Shown: positions 8,970 through 18,715, counted from the stretch's first letter. The stretch: 54,960 nt of DNA from Natrinema gari JCM 14663 (GCF_000337175.1 NZ_AOIJ01000045.1:4646-59605); one strand, 5' to 3'. The notes: a model not told the origin generated them from the letters alone. Translations and numbers: made by a program.

Positions 8970-9993
8970 CGACGCGGCGACGGCCACACTCGACATCGAC
9001 GGCCTCCGCACCGCGCTTCACTGTCCGCGGCGCTACGAGTTCGCCCACGTCCACGGGCTCGAGGGGAGCGACGACGACACGGTCGCCGACCGCGTGGACG
9101 TGCTGCGGACCGCCATCTGTGACGCACTCCGGAGCGGCGAAACCGATCGGGGGGCGCTCGAAGCCGTCGCCAGCGATCGGCTCTCGACGCTGTGGACCGA
9201 CCACGACGAGCCGTTTCACTCCAGCACCCAACGCCGCCACGAGCGGCGGGTGCTCGAGGCGACGCTGTCGGCGTACCTCGATCGCGTCGGGACGGCCCAC
9301 GCTGCCGGGATCGAGCGACTGGACGCCGACGCGGCCCGCGGCGAACTGATCGGGCCGGCGCTGCCGCTCTCGAGTGCGGTCGACGTCGCCGACGGGGCGC
9401 ATGCGGCCGAGCGAGTGCGGATCGACGCGACGGTGGACTACGTCTACGGCGACGGCTCGTCGATCGTCGGCGTCCGGTTCGTCCCGACGCTCGCGCCGCT
9501 CGGGCGGCTTCGCTACCGGTCCGACTGGGAAGGCGACGTCGCCGAGCTCTTCACTGATCACTTCGACGACGGGTCGCCCACGTTCGAACCGGACCCGGTC
9601 GGCTCGCTCCTCGAAACTGCCGTGGTCATTGACGGGCTCCGCGGCCTCCGCGACCGGCTCGAACTCGGCGACCGAACCTGTCGATACGTCCAGATTCCCC
9701 TCGCCGACCGCTCGGCAGCGACGGTAAACTGGGTCCAGAACACCGTCGAGACGAGCCTCGAAGTCGCCGATCTCACCGACGTTTACGTCGACCATCATAC
9801 CTACGGCATGACACACGATCACCGAAACGAGACCGTCGACGACCGCCTCGAGACCGTGGCCGCGAGCCTGCTTGCGGGTCCCTTCGATCCGTCCGACCGA
9901 TGGGAACGGATCGCGGAACACGCCTGTCCGGACTGTGAGTACACCGTCTGCTGTCAGGAGTACATCGCAACGGAGGTGCGGTTCGATGGCTGA
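8962..9993 (+). CDS. RecB/AddB-type PD-(D/E)XK nuclease-fold protein, probably inactive
   Basis: 343 residues. One cysteine near residue 20 (LHCPRRYEFAH) and three or four at the C-terminus (CPDCEYTVCCQEY, about 321-333) match the iron-sulfur staple of AddB and Cas4 nucleases. Between them, IDATVDYVYGDGSSIVGVRF (about 153-172) aligns with the catalytic stretch, but the expected D-x-K following the second strand is GVR, so the metal-binding Asp/Glu and Lys seem lost. It overlaps both neighbours by 8 bases, implying stoichiometric translation with the helicase subunits. Probably the separated C-terminal domain of an AddB-like partner with a structural or DNA-binding role. Confidence 0.75.
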   Translation: MTDDAATATLDIDGLRTALHCPRRYEFAHVHGLEGSDDDTVADRVDVLRTAICDALRSGETDRGALEAVASDRLSTLWTDHDEPFHSSTQRRHERRVLEATLSAYLDRVGTAHAAGIERLDADAARGELIGPALPLSSAVDVADGAHAAERVRIDATVDYVYGDGSSIVGVRFVPTLAPLGRLRYRSDWEGDVAELFTDHFDDGSPTFEPDPVGSLLETAVVIDGLRGLRDRLELGDRTCRYVQIPLADRSAATVNWVQNTVETSLEVADLTDVYVDHHTYGMTHDHRNETVDDRLETVAASLLAGPFDPSDRWERIAEHACPDCEYTVCCQEYIATEVRFDG

Positions 9994-12900
9994 CGGATCG
10001 GGGCCAGCGGATATCGACCCCAAAGGAAACCAGCAGGCGGTCATCGACAGCCGCGCGGCCTGTACCTCGGTCGACGCGGGTGCCGGCACCGGGAAGACGA
10101 CGACGATGCTGCTCCGGATCGAGCGCGCCATCGAGCGGGGCAACGTCGATCCCGACGACGTACTCGTACTGACGTTCGCGAACGAGGCGGCCGCGAGCAT
10201 CCGGGCGGCGGTCAGCGACCGCCTCGAGCCCGACGCCGCCGCGGCGATCGACGTCTACACGTACCACTCCTTCTGTTACCGGCTGGTCCGCGAGTACGCC
10301 TACTATTTGGGCTACTCGCCGGAGTTCGACGTCGTCACCGAACGGACCCGCCGCCGGCTCATCGGCCGCCTGCTCGCTGACAACGACTACGATTTCGCGG
10401 CCGCGACCCGCACCGACGGCTCACCGGCCGATCTCGTCGATGCCATCGACCGGTTCATTCGGGCGATGAGCCAAGAGGACATCACGCCCGACGACCTGCA
10501 GTCCGGACTGCCGCCGGTGCGGACCCTCGAGCTGTGCAACGAGTTCGTTCTCTGGCTCGAGCGGACCGCCGACGAGGACCTCTCGTTCGACACCGAGGCG
10601 CTGCGCTACTTCAATCGAGACACGCACCTCGAGACGGTCCGGGAGTCACTGGTCGACTACGGCAAACTCGTCTCCTACTGTCGGGAGAAGATCGCGGAGG
10701 CACCGGACGCGTTCCGCGAGGACGATCTGGTACGGGACATCGACCGCTACCTCCGGATGCTCCAGCAGTGCGTGACCAACACGATCGACACGCTCTCGCT
10801 CGACGACCGGACCACGAAACACCTGCCGCGGGCGTTGTTCGGCAACCGAATTTGGGGGCAAGCGACGAGCCGGATCGAACAAACGCCCTTCGGTCGGTTG
10901 AAACACTACGTCGAGTTCCTCCGACTGGCCCGCCACTACGCCGACGTCTACGCGGACTACCACGACGCGCTCGAGGCCGAGCGGGCGATGGACTTCGACG
11001 AACTGGTGCGGACGGCAACCGGGTTGCTCGACGATGCTGCCATTGCCAGCGAGATTACCGGACAGTGGTCCCAGGTCTACTGCGACGAGTTTCAGGACAC
11101 CGACGCGACCCAGTTTGCCCTACTGACCGAGCTCACGGACGGCCCCGACCGGCCGGACCTGCTCGCGATCGGCGACAAGGACCAGGCGATCTACGGCTGG
11201 CGCGGGACCGACCGCGAGGGGCTCGATCGGCTGGCCGCGGCCTACGACGACCACGAGGCGATCGAACTCGAGCTCAACTTCCGCTCGCGACAGGAGATCC
11301 TGGCCCTGACCAACGCCTGCGATTACGGCCCCCAGTCCTCGAAGACGCTGCGGGAGAACGGCCGCACGGCCGGCGGCTACGACGAGGACGAGCCGCCGGA
11401 CCGCGTCGTCAAAGTCGAGAGCGACGACGTCCCCCAGTCGACGCCCGAGCAGGTCGCGACGACGGTCTCGCGGCTGCTCAACGGCGAGGCGGCGACCGTC
11501 CCGCGGCGGTCGCTCGGCGATATCGCCGTCATCGTCCGAACCAACCGCCACGCGCAGGCGGTCGCCGACGAACTGCAGGCGTTGCAGATCCCCTACGAGA
11601 TCTCCGGCTCGCCGCGCGGCGACATCTCGCCCGGGATGCGGACCGTCCTGTCGTATCTCCGAGTGCTCGTCGAGCCGGACGCGGACGCCCACCTCCGTCG
11701 TGTGCTGCTCTATCGCTACCGCGTCACTGCCGACGACCTCGCGACGCTGCAGCGGCGGGACGGCTCGCTGTACGATGCCGTGACGAACGGCGACCTGTCG
11801 GCGCTCGATCTCGACCAGCCCGACCGACTCGAGACGGTCCGGACCCACCTCGAGCGACTCGAGCGGTTCCGGGACATCTATCCGCTGTCGGGGTTCGTTC
11901 GACGGTTCCGGGAGCTCACCCGGATCGAGTGGTTCTGTGCGAGCGAGGAACGAGCCGGGTTCGATCGCCTCGAGCGGTTCGTCGAGGCCTACGAGTCCGA
12001 TGGCGTCGTCCAGTCGCTGTCAGTCGCGTTCGTGGACGCGCTGACACGGACCCTACAAAGCGGCGGGAGCGACCGAACGCGGGGCACCCACTCCGAGGAC
12101 TGCGTCGACGTGATGACGGTCCATCAGGCCAAGGGCCTCGAGTTCGATACCGTCCTCGTTCCCTACCTCTCGGACGAGGAGTGGTGCGTCGACGGCGACT
12201 ACGTCGAGCGGGCCCGCTACCGGCTGCTGGCCGCGACCCTCGACGACGCGGTCGACTCGCCTCTGCTCGCCGATCTCGCCACCGAGCGGGTCGCCGAGGA
12301 GTGGCGCGTGCTCCACGTCGCGCTCACTCGCGCCGCGGAACACTTGTTCGTGTTCGGCTCCGGCTACGAGTACGACGGCGACGACGACGAACTGGCGGCG
12401 TCGACGGCCGAGGCCTGCCTGGCGAGCGATATCGAGTGGTCCGTGACCGGCCAGCGGATGGACCTCTGGGCGTCGCTGACCGAGAGCTTCGAGCGGGTCC
12501 GAGAGGTCTATCCTGAAACCGTGGTCGATCGCACCGACGAAATCGCCGCCTCGGCCGGCGAGAGTCCGGGCACGATCACCTACTACGCCGACTATGGTAC
12601 ACGGCCCGTCGAACCCCTCGAGACCCGCGCGGCGATCGAGACGGTCCACCGGCTTGGGCGACTGCTTCGCGACGGGACGCTGTTGGCGGCGGCCGACGCC
12701 GCGAGCCACGACTCGCTCGAGACGGAAAGCGGTGACCGAGCGGCGGCGGAGCCGGCTCGAGTCCCCAGCGGTCGGCGACTCTCGGCGCTGACGACCGATA
12801 CGGTCCGGTTCCCCGTCGAGACGCTCGCGACGGCGACGGAACTGCCGGTCGCGATGCGACACAGCTACTCGGCGATGGATACCCACGAGACCTGTGCCCG

Positions 12901-13666
12901 GAAACACTACCTCGATCACGTCGTCCGGGCGATCGACGACCCGCCCGCGGCGGCGACGGTGAGCGAGCAGGCGGCCGTGGCGAACGGCGGGTCACCCGCA
13001 GCGACCGACGAGTCCGCGTCGCGACTCGTCGGGACCGTCTTCCACGATGTCGCCGAGGAGGCGTTCCATCGCGAGTACCGTACCCGCGAGGCGTGGCGCG
13101 AGGCCGCCGTTCGACAGCTCACCGCCCGCGATCTACTCGCACACCGCGAGGCGGTCCTCGCCTGCATCGACCGCTACTTCGACGCGACCGCACCGGCCGT
13201 CAACCGGCCCGTCGCCGACTGGGAGCCCCTGGCCGCGGAACTCCCCTTCTCGATCGAAGACGTGGCCGGCGTGACGGGAGATGTCGTCGGCTACGTTGAC
13301 TCGGTCCGGCGACACCCCGACGGCGGGCTCGCGGTGCTGGACTACAAGGCCACCGCGGAACGGATCGCGCCCGAGGAAGCCGTCCAGTTGGCGCTGTATC
13401 TGCGGGCCTGCGAAGAGCAGTTCGACGAGCCGATTTCGGCCGTCGGCTACGTCTACGTCGGCGACGTCGACGGCCATCGCGTCGCCCTCATGGAGCGCGA
13501 CGACCTCCCGGCGTGGGAGTCGGTCCGCGAGACGCTCGCGGCGGTCGACGAACCCTCGTTCACGGAGACGACGCCGGGTGACCACTGCCAATACTGTCCA
13601 CATCGGTCGCTCGGCTGTGGTCCGGCGGCGTATACGCCCGACAACGACGGCGTTGGCGGCGACTGA
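9986..13666 (+). CDS. UvrD/AddA-type helicase-nuclease
   Basis: 1226 residues. Superfamily 1A helicase motifs are complete: Walker A AGAGTGKTTT (31-40), motif Ia LVLTFANEAAA, motif II CDEFQDTD (about 365), motif III GDKDQAIYGWRG (about 395), motif IV ELNFRSRQEI, motif V VMTVHQAKGLEFD (about 708) and motif VI LHVALTRAAEHLFVFG (about 775). The C-terminal RecB-family nuclease is also intact: GYVD (about 1098), VLDYKAT (about 1117), Q..LYLRA, with one Cys at about 969 (ETCARKH) and three in HCQYCPHRSLGCG (about 1200-1211) for a 4Fe-4S cluster. With the two preceding genes it would form a DNA double-strand-break end-processing complex. The start ATG overlaps the previous stop (ATGGCTGA). Confidence 0.92.
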   Translation: MADGSGPADIDPKGNQQAVIDSRAACTSVDAGAGTGKTTTMLLRIERAIERGNVDPDDVLVLTFANEAAASIRAAVSDRLEPDAAAAIDVYTYHSFCYRLVREYAYYLGYSPEFDVVTERTRRRLIGRLLADNDYDFAAATRTDGSPADLVDAIDRFIRAMSQEDITPDDLQSGLPPVRTLELCNEFVLWLERTADEDLSFDTEALRYFNRDTHLETVRESLVDYGKLVSYCREKIAEAPDAFREDDLVRDIDRYLRMLQQCVTNTIDTLSLDDRTTKHLPRALFGNRIWGQATSRIEQTPFGRLKHYVEFLRLARHYADVYADYHDALEAERAMDFDELVRTATGLLDDAAIASEITGQWSQVYCDEFQDTDATQFALLTELTDGPDRPDLLAIGDKDQAIYGWRGTDREGLDRLAAAYDDHEAIELELNFRSRQEILALTNACDYGPQSSKTLRENGRTAGGYDEDEPPDRVVKVESDDVPQSTPEQVATTVSRLLNGEAATVPRRSLGDIAVIVRTNRHAQAVADELQALQIPYEISGSPRGDISPGMRTVLSYLRVLVEPDADAHLRRVLLYRYRVTADDLATLQRRDGSLYDAVTNGDLSALDLDQPDRLETVRTHLERLERFRDIYPLSGFVRRFRELTRIEWFCASEERAGFDRLERFVEAYESDGVVQSLSVAFVDALTRTLQSGGSDRTRGTHSEDCVDVMTVHQAKGLEFDTVLVPYLSDEEWCVDGDYVERARYRLLAATLDDAVDSPLLADLATERVAEEWRVLHVALTRAAEHLFVFGSGYEYDGDDDELAASTAEACLASDIEWSVTGQRMDLWASLTESFERVREVYPETVVDRTDEIAASAGESPGTITYYADYGTRPVEPLETRAAIETVHRLGRLLRDGTLLAAADAASHDSLETESGDRAAAEPARVPSGRRLSALTTDTVRFPVETLATATELPVAMRHSYSAMDTHETCARKHYLDHVVRAIDDPPAAATVSEQAAVANGGSPAATDESASRLVGTVFHDVAEEAFHREYRTREAWREAAVRQLTARDLLAHREAVLACIDRYFDATAPAVNRPVADWEPLAAELPFSIEDVAGVTGDVVGYVDSVRRHPDGGLAVLDYKATAERIAPEEAVQLALYLRACEEQFDEPISAVGYVYVGDVDGHRVALMERDDLPAWESVRETLAAVDEPSFTETTPGDHCQYCPHRSLGCGPAAYTPDNDGVGGD

Positions 13667-13840
13667 ACGCCGACGAGCGTTCGGCTTGGCGTCGGAACTC
13701 GGCATCGCCTACGTCGCTTTAGAACCTCGTGTTCGAGGCTGCCGCTCGGTCGCTCATGTGAACGGACGTGGCCGTCGAGCAGTATGAGTTCGTCCCCTCG
13801 ATCGGTATCTTCGAGACGCGCCCCGGCCGGAGGGCGGGGG

Positions 13841-16426
13841 TTACGACTCCCAGTCGAAGCGCTCCGGGTCACGCGCGGCGAGCGCCGTCCGAACCGCAGC
13901 GACGTTCTCGGGCACGTCGTGGACGCGTACGAGGTCGGCTCCGCGGTCGGCCGCGAGGGCGCTGGCCGCGACGGTCGCCTCGAGTCGTTCGCCGGCCTCG
14001 CGGCCGACCTGGCCGAACATGGACTTGTGGGAGTGCCCGAAGAGGACGGGACAGCCGAGCGCGTGGAACTCGTCGATCCGGTCGAGCAGTTCGAAGTTCT
14101 CGGCGGCGGACTTGCCGAAACCGATGCCGGGATCGACGATGATCTGCTCGCGGTCCAGCCCCGCCTTCTCGGCCAGCAAAATGCGTTCGGTGAGTTGATC
14201 GATCACGTCCGCGACGACATCGTCGTACGCGACATCGCGATCGGGGACGACCGGCGCGTCGATGCTGTGCATCACGACCAGCCCCGCGTCGTGGTCGGCG
14301 GCGACGAATCGCATCTCGGGGTCCTCGAGCCCCGACACGTCGTTGATGATGTCGGCACCGGCCTCGAGCGCGGCGTCGGCGACGGCGGCTCTGCGGGTGT
14401 CGACCGAGAGCAGGGCGTCGAGGTCGGCGATCCGTTCGACGACCGGCACGACCCGGTCGAGTTCCTCCTCGACCGACACGGGAGCAGCGCCCGGCCGGGT
14501 CGACTCCCCGCCGATATCGATCACGTCAGCGCCGGCCGCGACCATCTCCTCGGCGCGGGCCACGGCGTCGTCGAGGGCGTCGTACTCGCCGCCGTCGTGG
14601 AAGCTGTCGGGCGTGACGTTCAGAATCCCCATCACGGCCGTCCGATCGGTCCAGGGGTAGTCCGGGCCGGTCGAGCCGTCGGCCGGCCGACCGGGCGTCT
14701 GCGGTCGGCCGGCGGCCCGAATCGGTTCCGTCGCGTCGCCGTTGGCATCCGTGTCGTCGGCGACGCTGGTATCGGGCCCGGCGTCGACCTCGAGCGTGTC
14801 CCGTAACTCGCGGGCGACGTCGGTCAGGCCGTGGGGTTGTGTGCGCGTCTCGAGGGCCTCGACGAGCGCTTCGAATTGGGCGAGCGTGCCCATCAACACG
14901 GCGTCGACGGGTTCATCGTCGTGCTCGAGGCCCGAGAGTGCGCATTCACCACCCAGCCGCAGCAGTTCCTCCTTGAGGACGGTCGCCTGTCGGTCCCGAA
15001 GCGCCGTCCTGACGACTCGATGGACAGCGTCGCCGTCCAGTCGCTCGGCATCGTCCGCGGCGACGTTCGCCTCCGCGAGCGCGTCACGGGCGTCGGAGCG
15101 GTCGCGAACACGCTTCGGAACGTCGGTACGGGTCCATCTCGATCGGGCCTCCGCGACCGCGAACAGCGAGCCGGTGACGAGCACGCAATCGTCACTCCCG
15201 GCGTCGCCGAGGGCGGTCGCGAGCGCGTCCGGGACCGCGGTCTCGGTACGGACGGTCCCGACGCCGGCATCGGCGAAGACATCGGCGAGGACGGCCCGAT
15301 CCTCGGCCCGGTCGAGAGTCGGTTCGGTCGTCACGACGGTGTCGGGCGTCGGCAAGGCGGCGGCCATCTCGCGGTGGTCCTTGTCGTGCATCGCGCCGAA
15401 GACGAGATAGAGGTCGTCGTAGTCGTAGGTGTCGAGCGTCTCGGCGAGTCCCTCGCAGGCACCCGGGTTGTGCGCGCCGTCGAGGACGGTCAGCGGCTCC
15501 GTGTCGAGCACCTCGAACCGGCCCGGCCAGTGGGCGCTTCGCAGTCCACGCGCGATCTCCGCCGCCGAAACGTCGCCGACCTGTCTGGCGAGGGTAGCGG
15601 CAATACCGGCGTTTTCGGCCTGATGCTCCCCCAACAGCGGAATCCGCGTCTCGAGGTCCCACGTCTCGGCATCGATCGAAACGGCGGCTTCGGTGTGGTT
15701 CGTCCGCCCGCCGTAGGCGACCCGAACGTCGGGACTCGAAGCCGTGCCGTCGTCGCCGTCGTCGGCCGCCGTCGCCGCTCCGACGGTGACGACCGCGCCG
15801 GCGACATCGCGGATCGACTCGAGCGGACTCCCCGTGACGCCCGTGACAAGCGGCGCGTCGGCCGGGGCGACGTGGGCCTTGTCGCGGGCGATCTCCGCGA
15901 CGGTGTCGCCGAGGATGCCCGTGTGCTCGAGGGTCACGCTCGTGACCGCGCTGGCGACCGGATCGACGACGCTCGTCGCGTCGTACTTGCCGCCGATACC
16001 GACCTCGAGAACAGCGATATCGACATCCTCGCGGCCGAACTGCCAGATCGCCATGGCGGTCATCGTCTCGAAGAACGTCGGGGACTCGCCGTCGGCACCG
16101 CGCTCGGTGATGTACTCGCGGACGGCGTCGACGTAGTCACAGACGGCTGCCCGCGACATCTTCCGGCCGTCGACACGGACCCGCTCGCGGAGGTCCTCGA
16201 GGTGTGGCGAGGTGTAGAGGCCGACGGAGTAGCCCGCCTCCCGCAGCGTCCGCTCGAGCATTCGGGCCGTGCTCCCTTTCCCGTTTGAGCCGGCGATCTG
16301 GACGAAGTCGACGGTTTCGTGTGGGTTCTCGAGGTGGGCCAACAGCCGGGCGGTCGACTCGGTGCCCGGCTTCGGGCGGAACCGTCGCAGATCGAAGAGG
16401 AAATCCGCCGCCTCGTGATACTCCAT
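13841..16426 (-). CDS. folCP: Folylpolyglutamate/dihydrofolate synthase - dihydropteroate synthase fusion
   Basis: 861 residues. Residues 1-425 are FolC (Mur-ligase fold): P-loop IAGSNGKGSTARMLERTL (43-60), EVGIGGKYDATSVV, LEHTGILGDTV and VLDGAHNPGA. Residues from about 595 are FolP: MGILNVTPDSFHDGGEYDAL, DVIDIGGESTRPGA, IINDVSG, GIGFGKSAAENFELL and GHSHKSMFG, the pterin and pABA sites. Both catalytic sets look intact. Fused FolC-FolP proteins are known in haloarchaea, where they serve folate synthesis. The linker (about 430-585) includes a compact segment, HRVVRTALRDRQATVLKEEL to FEALVEALETR, which is more than a tether. It is monocistronic and convergent with the helicase operon. Confidence 0.95.
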   Translation of the reverse strand: MEYHEAADFLFDLRRFRPKPGTESTARLLAHLENPHETVDFVQIAGSNGKGSTARMLERTLREAGYSVGLYTSPHLEDLRERVRVDGRKMSRAAVCDYVDAVREYITERGADGESPTFFETMTAMAIWQFGREDVDIAVLEVGIGGKYDATSVVDPVASAVTSVTLEHTGILGDTVAEIARDKAHVAPADAPLVTGVTGSPLESIRDVAGAVVTVGAATAADDGDDGTASSPDVRVAYGGRTNHTEAAVSIDAETWDLETRIPLLGEHQAENAGIAATLARQVGDVSAAEIARGLRSAHWPGRFEVLDTEPLTVLDGAHNPGACEGLAETLDTYDYDDLYLVFGAMHDKDHREMAAALPTPDTVVTTEPTLDRAEDRAVLADVFADAGVGTVRTETAVPDALATALGDAGSDDCVLVTGSLFAVAEARSRWTRTDVPKRVRDRSDARDALAEANVAADDAERLDGDAVHRVVRTALRDRQATVLKEELLRLGGECALSGLEHDDEPVDAVLMGTLAQFEALVEALETRTQPHGLTDVARELRDTLEVDAGPDTSVADDTDANGDATEPIRAAGRPQTPGRPADGSTGPDYPWTDRTAVMGILNVTPDSFHDGGEYDALDDAVARAEEMVAAGADVIDIGGESTRPGAAPVSVEEELDRVVPVVERIADLDALLSVDTRRAAVADAALEAGADIINDVSGLEDPEMRFVAADHDAGLVVMHSIDAPVVPDRDVAYDDVVADVIDQLTERILLAEKAGLDREQIIVDPGIGFGKSAAENFELLDRIDEFHALGCPVLFGHSHKSMFGQVGREAGERLEATVAASALAADRGADLVRVHDVPENVAAVRTALAARDPERFDWES

Positions 16427-16629
16427 ACGAACCCAGAGAGCCCGGTCATTTTAGAGTATTCCGTTCCGGGACTCGCTCGCGTCGCGTTCCCAGCAGGGAC
16501 GGGGCGACTGCTGGCGGATCGGGCGTCGAGTCCCCACCGCCAATATGTTCGGGAGAAGACCGACCCCGACGAGGGACATCGGGTCGAACACGTCTTCGGC
16601 GAGCCCGAATCGCCTGGCGGAGATCACCC

Positions 16630-17001
16630 ATGCCCGTAACCGATTTCGACAGCGAACGAACGTACGACGAGGATCGATTCAGCACGCGGCCCGTGTTCCG
16701 GAGCAACCGGATGAAGGTCGTACTCGGCTACTTCGAGCCGGGGCAGTTCATTCCGGTTCACGCGCCCGGCAGTGACGTCGCGATCTGTATCCGCTCTGGA
16801 ACCGGCGTCGTCCGGGAGGGGGAAACCGAGCACGCGGTCGGTCCCGACGACGTGGTCGTCGTCGAGGCCGACATTGAGCGGGGGATCCGTGCCGACGACG
16901 ACGAACGGCTCGAGGCGCTGCTCACGACGAGTCCGCCGCCGACCGACGCCGAGCACGCGCCCGTTCGCGAAGGGCTCGAACGCGGCGTCTTCGATCCCTG
17001 A
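16630..17001 (+). CDS. Cupin-domain protein
   Basis: 123 residues forming a single small cupin barrel. The metal-binding motif 1 equivalent is GQFIPVHAPGSDVAICIRSG (about 38-57), with one His and no second His, so metal binding is doubtful. Motif 2 is represented by EHAVGPDDVVVVEADIERGI. The start is ATG 16630; the frame is open further upstream without haloarchaeal-like protein sequence. Substrate and partner are unknown. Confidence 0.85.
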   Translation: MPVTDFDSERTYDEDRFSTRPVFRSNRMKVVLGYFEPGQFIPVHAPGSDVAICIRSGTGVVREGETEHAVGPDDVVVVEADIERGIRADDDERLEALLTTSPPPTDAEHAPVREGLERGVFDP

Positions 17002-17147
17002 TCCGATTCCCGTTGGTCCCGTTCGCCGCCGACGCGTTCTCGAGTGACCGATAGATACGGCGTCGGGACGGTCACGAGCGGTCACAGAGAGGTATATGTT
17101 GTTGGGAGTGTGACACCACGTCGAGAGCCGAACATCCAGGACACGCT

Positions 17148-18104
17148 ATGGGTGAGACACCGCACAACCAGCCCGCGGACGGCCGACGGACCGCTCGTCG
17201 ACGGACGTTCCTCCGCGCCGTGCCGTACGTCGGAACGGCGATCACAGCGACCGGTACTGTCGCCGGGAGCGTGACGGATCGGGACTTCCCGCCGCCAACA
17301 CGCACCGAGTGGAGCGAGCCGGTCTCGCTTGGCAACGGGGAGTTACGGACGTTTACCACGGTCTCGCCGTCGGGCGACCCGACGTACCACGGCGTCGTCC
17401 TCGATCGCGACGCGCTTACCGGTCTCCCGTCGGCCGCGGTGTTGCGAACCCGAGCGGAACGCGGCGATTCCGGGAACAAATACGGGCCGACCGGCGCGGC
17501 CCTCGAGATCCACCACGCGTGGTCACAGGAGTTCTTCGTTCCGTTTCCCGAGACGGCGGCGACGCCGTTTACCTTCCTCGGCCTGAGCTGGAACCCGGAG
17601 GGCCACCCGCCGCCGGGAACCTACGACGTTCCGCACATCGACGTTCACTTCCACATGCTCGAGGCGGCTACAGTAGACGCCATTACGGGGCTGAACGCAG
17701 CGTCGTACACCATCCCGGAGCCGCGGCTTCCGGAGGGGTACACCCGCGTTCCCGAGCCGAGTCTCGGTGGGGAATTCGCAGTCGTCACGGACATGGGCGA
17801 GCATCTGGTCGACGCGGACTCGCCGGCGGGTCCCGGCGACGAGTTCACCGCCACGCTCATCTGGGGGGCATACGAGACGAGCGGCGACGGGCGCGGTGAA
17901 CTCACGTTCGTCGAGCCGATGGTGACGAAGCGCTACCTCGAGACCGTGACCGGCACCGATCGGTACGAAATCCCACAGCCGACGCTGTATCCGACGGCCG
18001 GCGCGTATCCGACGGCCTACGCCGTCCGCGATGTCCCGAACGACGATGCGATCGCGATCACGATCGAAGCGTTCACGCCCGTTGATCGGACCGAACAGCA
18101 CTGA
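17148..18104 (+). CDS. Tat-exported TTHB210-like (DUF5602) protein
   Basis: 318 residues. The N-terminus has a twin-arginine signal: RRRTFLRAVPYVG (about 18-30) followed by a hydrophobic stretch, so it is exported folded. The rest matches the TTHB210-like/DUF5602 pattern as I know it: LGNGELRTFTTVSPSGDPT, a helix RDALTGLPSA, LSWNPEGHPPPGTYDVPHID with VHFHML, RVPEPSLGGEF with a GEHLVDADS stretch, and TFVEPMVTKRYLE. The HIDVHFHM histidines are conserved and might bind a metal. No function is established for the family. A TATA-like GGTATATG at about 17091 precedes it. Confidence 0.8.
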   Translation: MGETPHNQPADGRRTARRRTFLRAVPYVGTAITATGTVAGSVTDRDFPPPTRTEWSEPVSLGNGELRTFTTVSPSGDPTYHGVVLDRDALTGLPSAAVLRTRAERGDSGNKYGPTGAALEIHHAWSQEFFVPFPETAATPFTFLGLSWNPEGHPPPGTYDVPHIDVHFHMLEAATVDAITGLNAASYTIPEPRLPEGYTRVPEPSLGGEFAVVTDMGEHLVDADSPAGPGDEFTATLIWGAYETSGDGRGELTFVEPMVTKRYLETVTGTDRYEIPQPTLYPTAGAYPTAYAVRDVPNDDAIAITIEAFTPVDRTEQH

Positions 18105-18535
18105 TCTCCCGTCCGCCGTCGTCTTCCTTCGGAGCGTCAGTACACGTCCCCTCTCGTAGGAATCAGCGTCGAGATTACGGTCATAGACGATTTCTTCAAT
18201 ACCGTGGCAACGTCAGCCAGAGAGCGGGAAGCCGGGAAGGATTCCGGTCGGTCATGATACTGTCGCCGACCACCAATAGGTCGATTCGTCCGTCGTGGCG
18301 GGCCGCTCAAGTCGGCGGATTCTGCATCGACGTGCTTCCTTGCTTGGAAGTGCGATCGGGCGTGCTCCCACGTCCCGGCCACCTGCTGACCGGTGTCCCG
18401 CGCTCCTCAATAGCTTCTATGCCTACCGCACTAACTAAAAGCTATAGTGCCCTCATAGTTAACTCTATATGCATAGGTGCTACTGTCAAATGTGTTGTTT
18501 CCGTAAAGCCAGGTATGGGACAATACAGAGCCGTC
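18105..18535. other. Intergenic stretch, nothing recognised
   Basis: 431 bases. A minus-strand frame over 18137-18382 is open but has atypical composition for this genome and no recognisable motif. Bases 18430-18480 are AT-rich, with TATA-like CTCTATATG at 18464-18472 probably serving the next gene. Confidence 0.5.
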
Positions 18536-18715
18536 ATGACGGCGACAGATCGTGAACGGATTACCGGCGAAGCCGACGTCCCGGACAGCAAGCGATACGA
18601 GGCTGCGAGTCGAATCCGAAAACGAATCGAGGAACTGGAGCAGGATGCCGAAATTCTAGAGGAGTACCACCCTGGTTTATACAAAGAGCTTCGGGAGGCT
18701 GTTTGTGACAAATAA
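18536..18715 (+). CDS. Small conserved Halobacteria protein (coiled)
   Basis: 59 residues from ATG 18536, or 66 from ATG 18515. The pattern TDRERITGEADVPDSKRYEA followed by an amphipathic helix (SRIRKRIEELEQDAEILEE) and HPGLYKELREAVC recurs in many haloarchaeal genomes from memory, with no known function. The DNA is slightly AT-richer than the surroundings. A TATA-like element lies at 18464-18472. Confidence 0.75.
   Translation: MTATDRERITGEADVPDSKRYEAASRIRKRIEELEQDAEILEEYHPGLYKELREAVCDK

Noticed and set aside
6687..9011. Very long open frame antisense to the first helicase-operon genes
   Set aside because: Its translation lacks domains and mirrors the codon pattern of the sense gene; in GC-rich haloarchaeal DNA such antisense frames stay open by codon bias.
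18137..18382. Minus-strand open frame in an intergenic stretch
   Set aside because: Basic, low-acidity translation unlike genes of this organism, and no motif.
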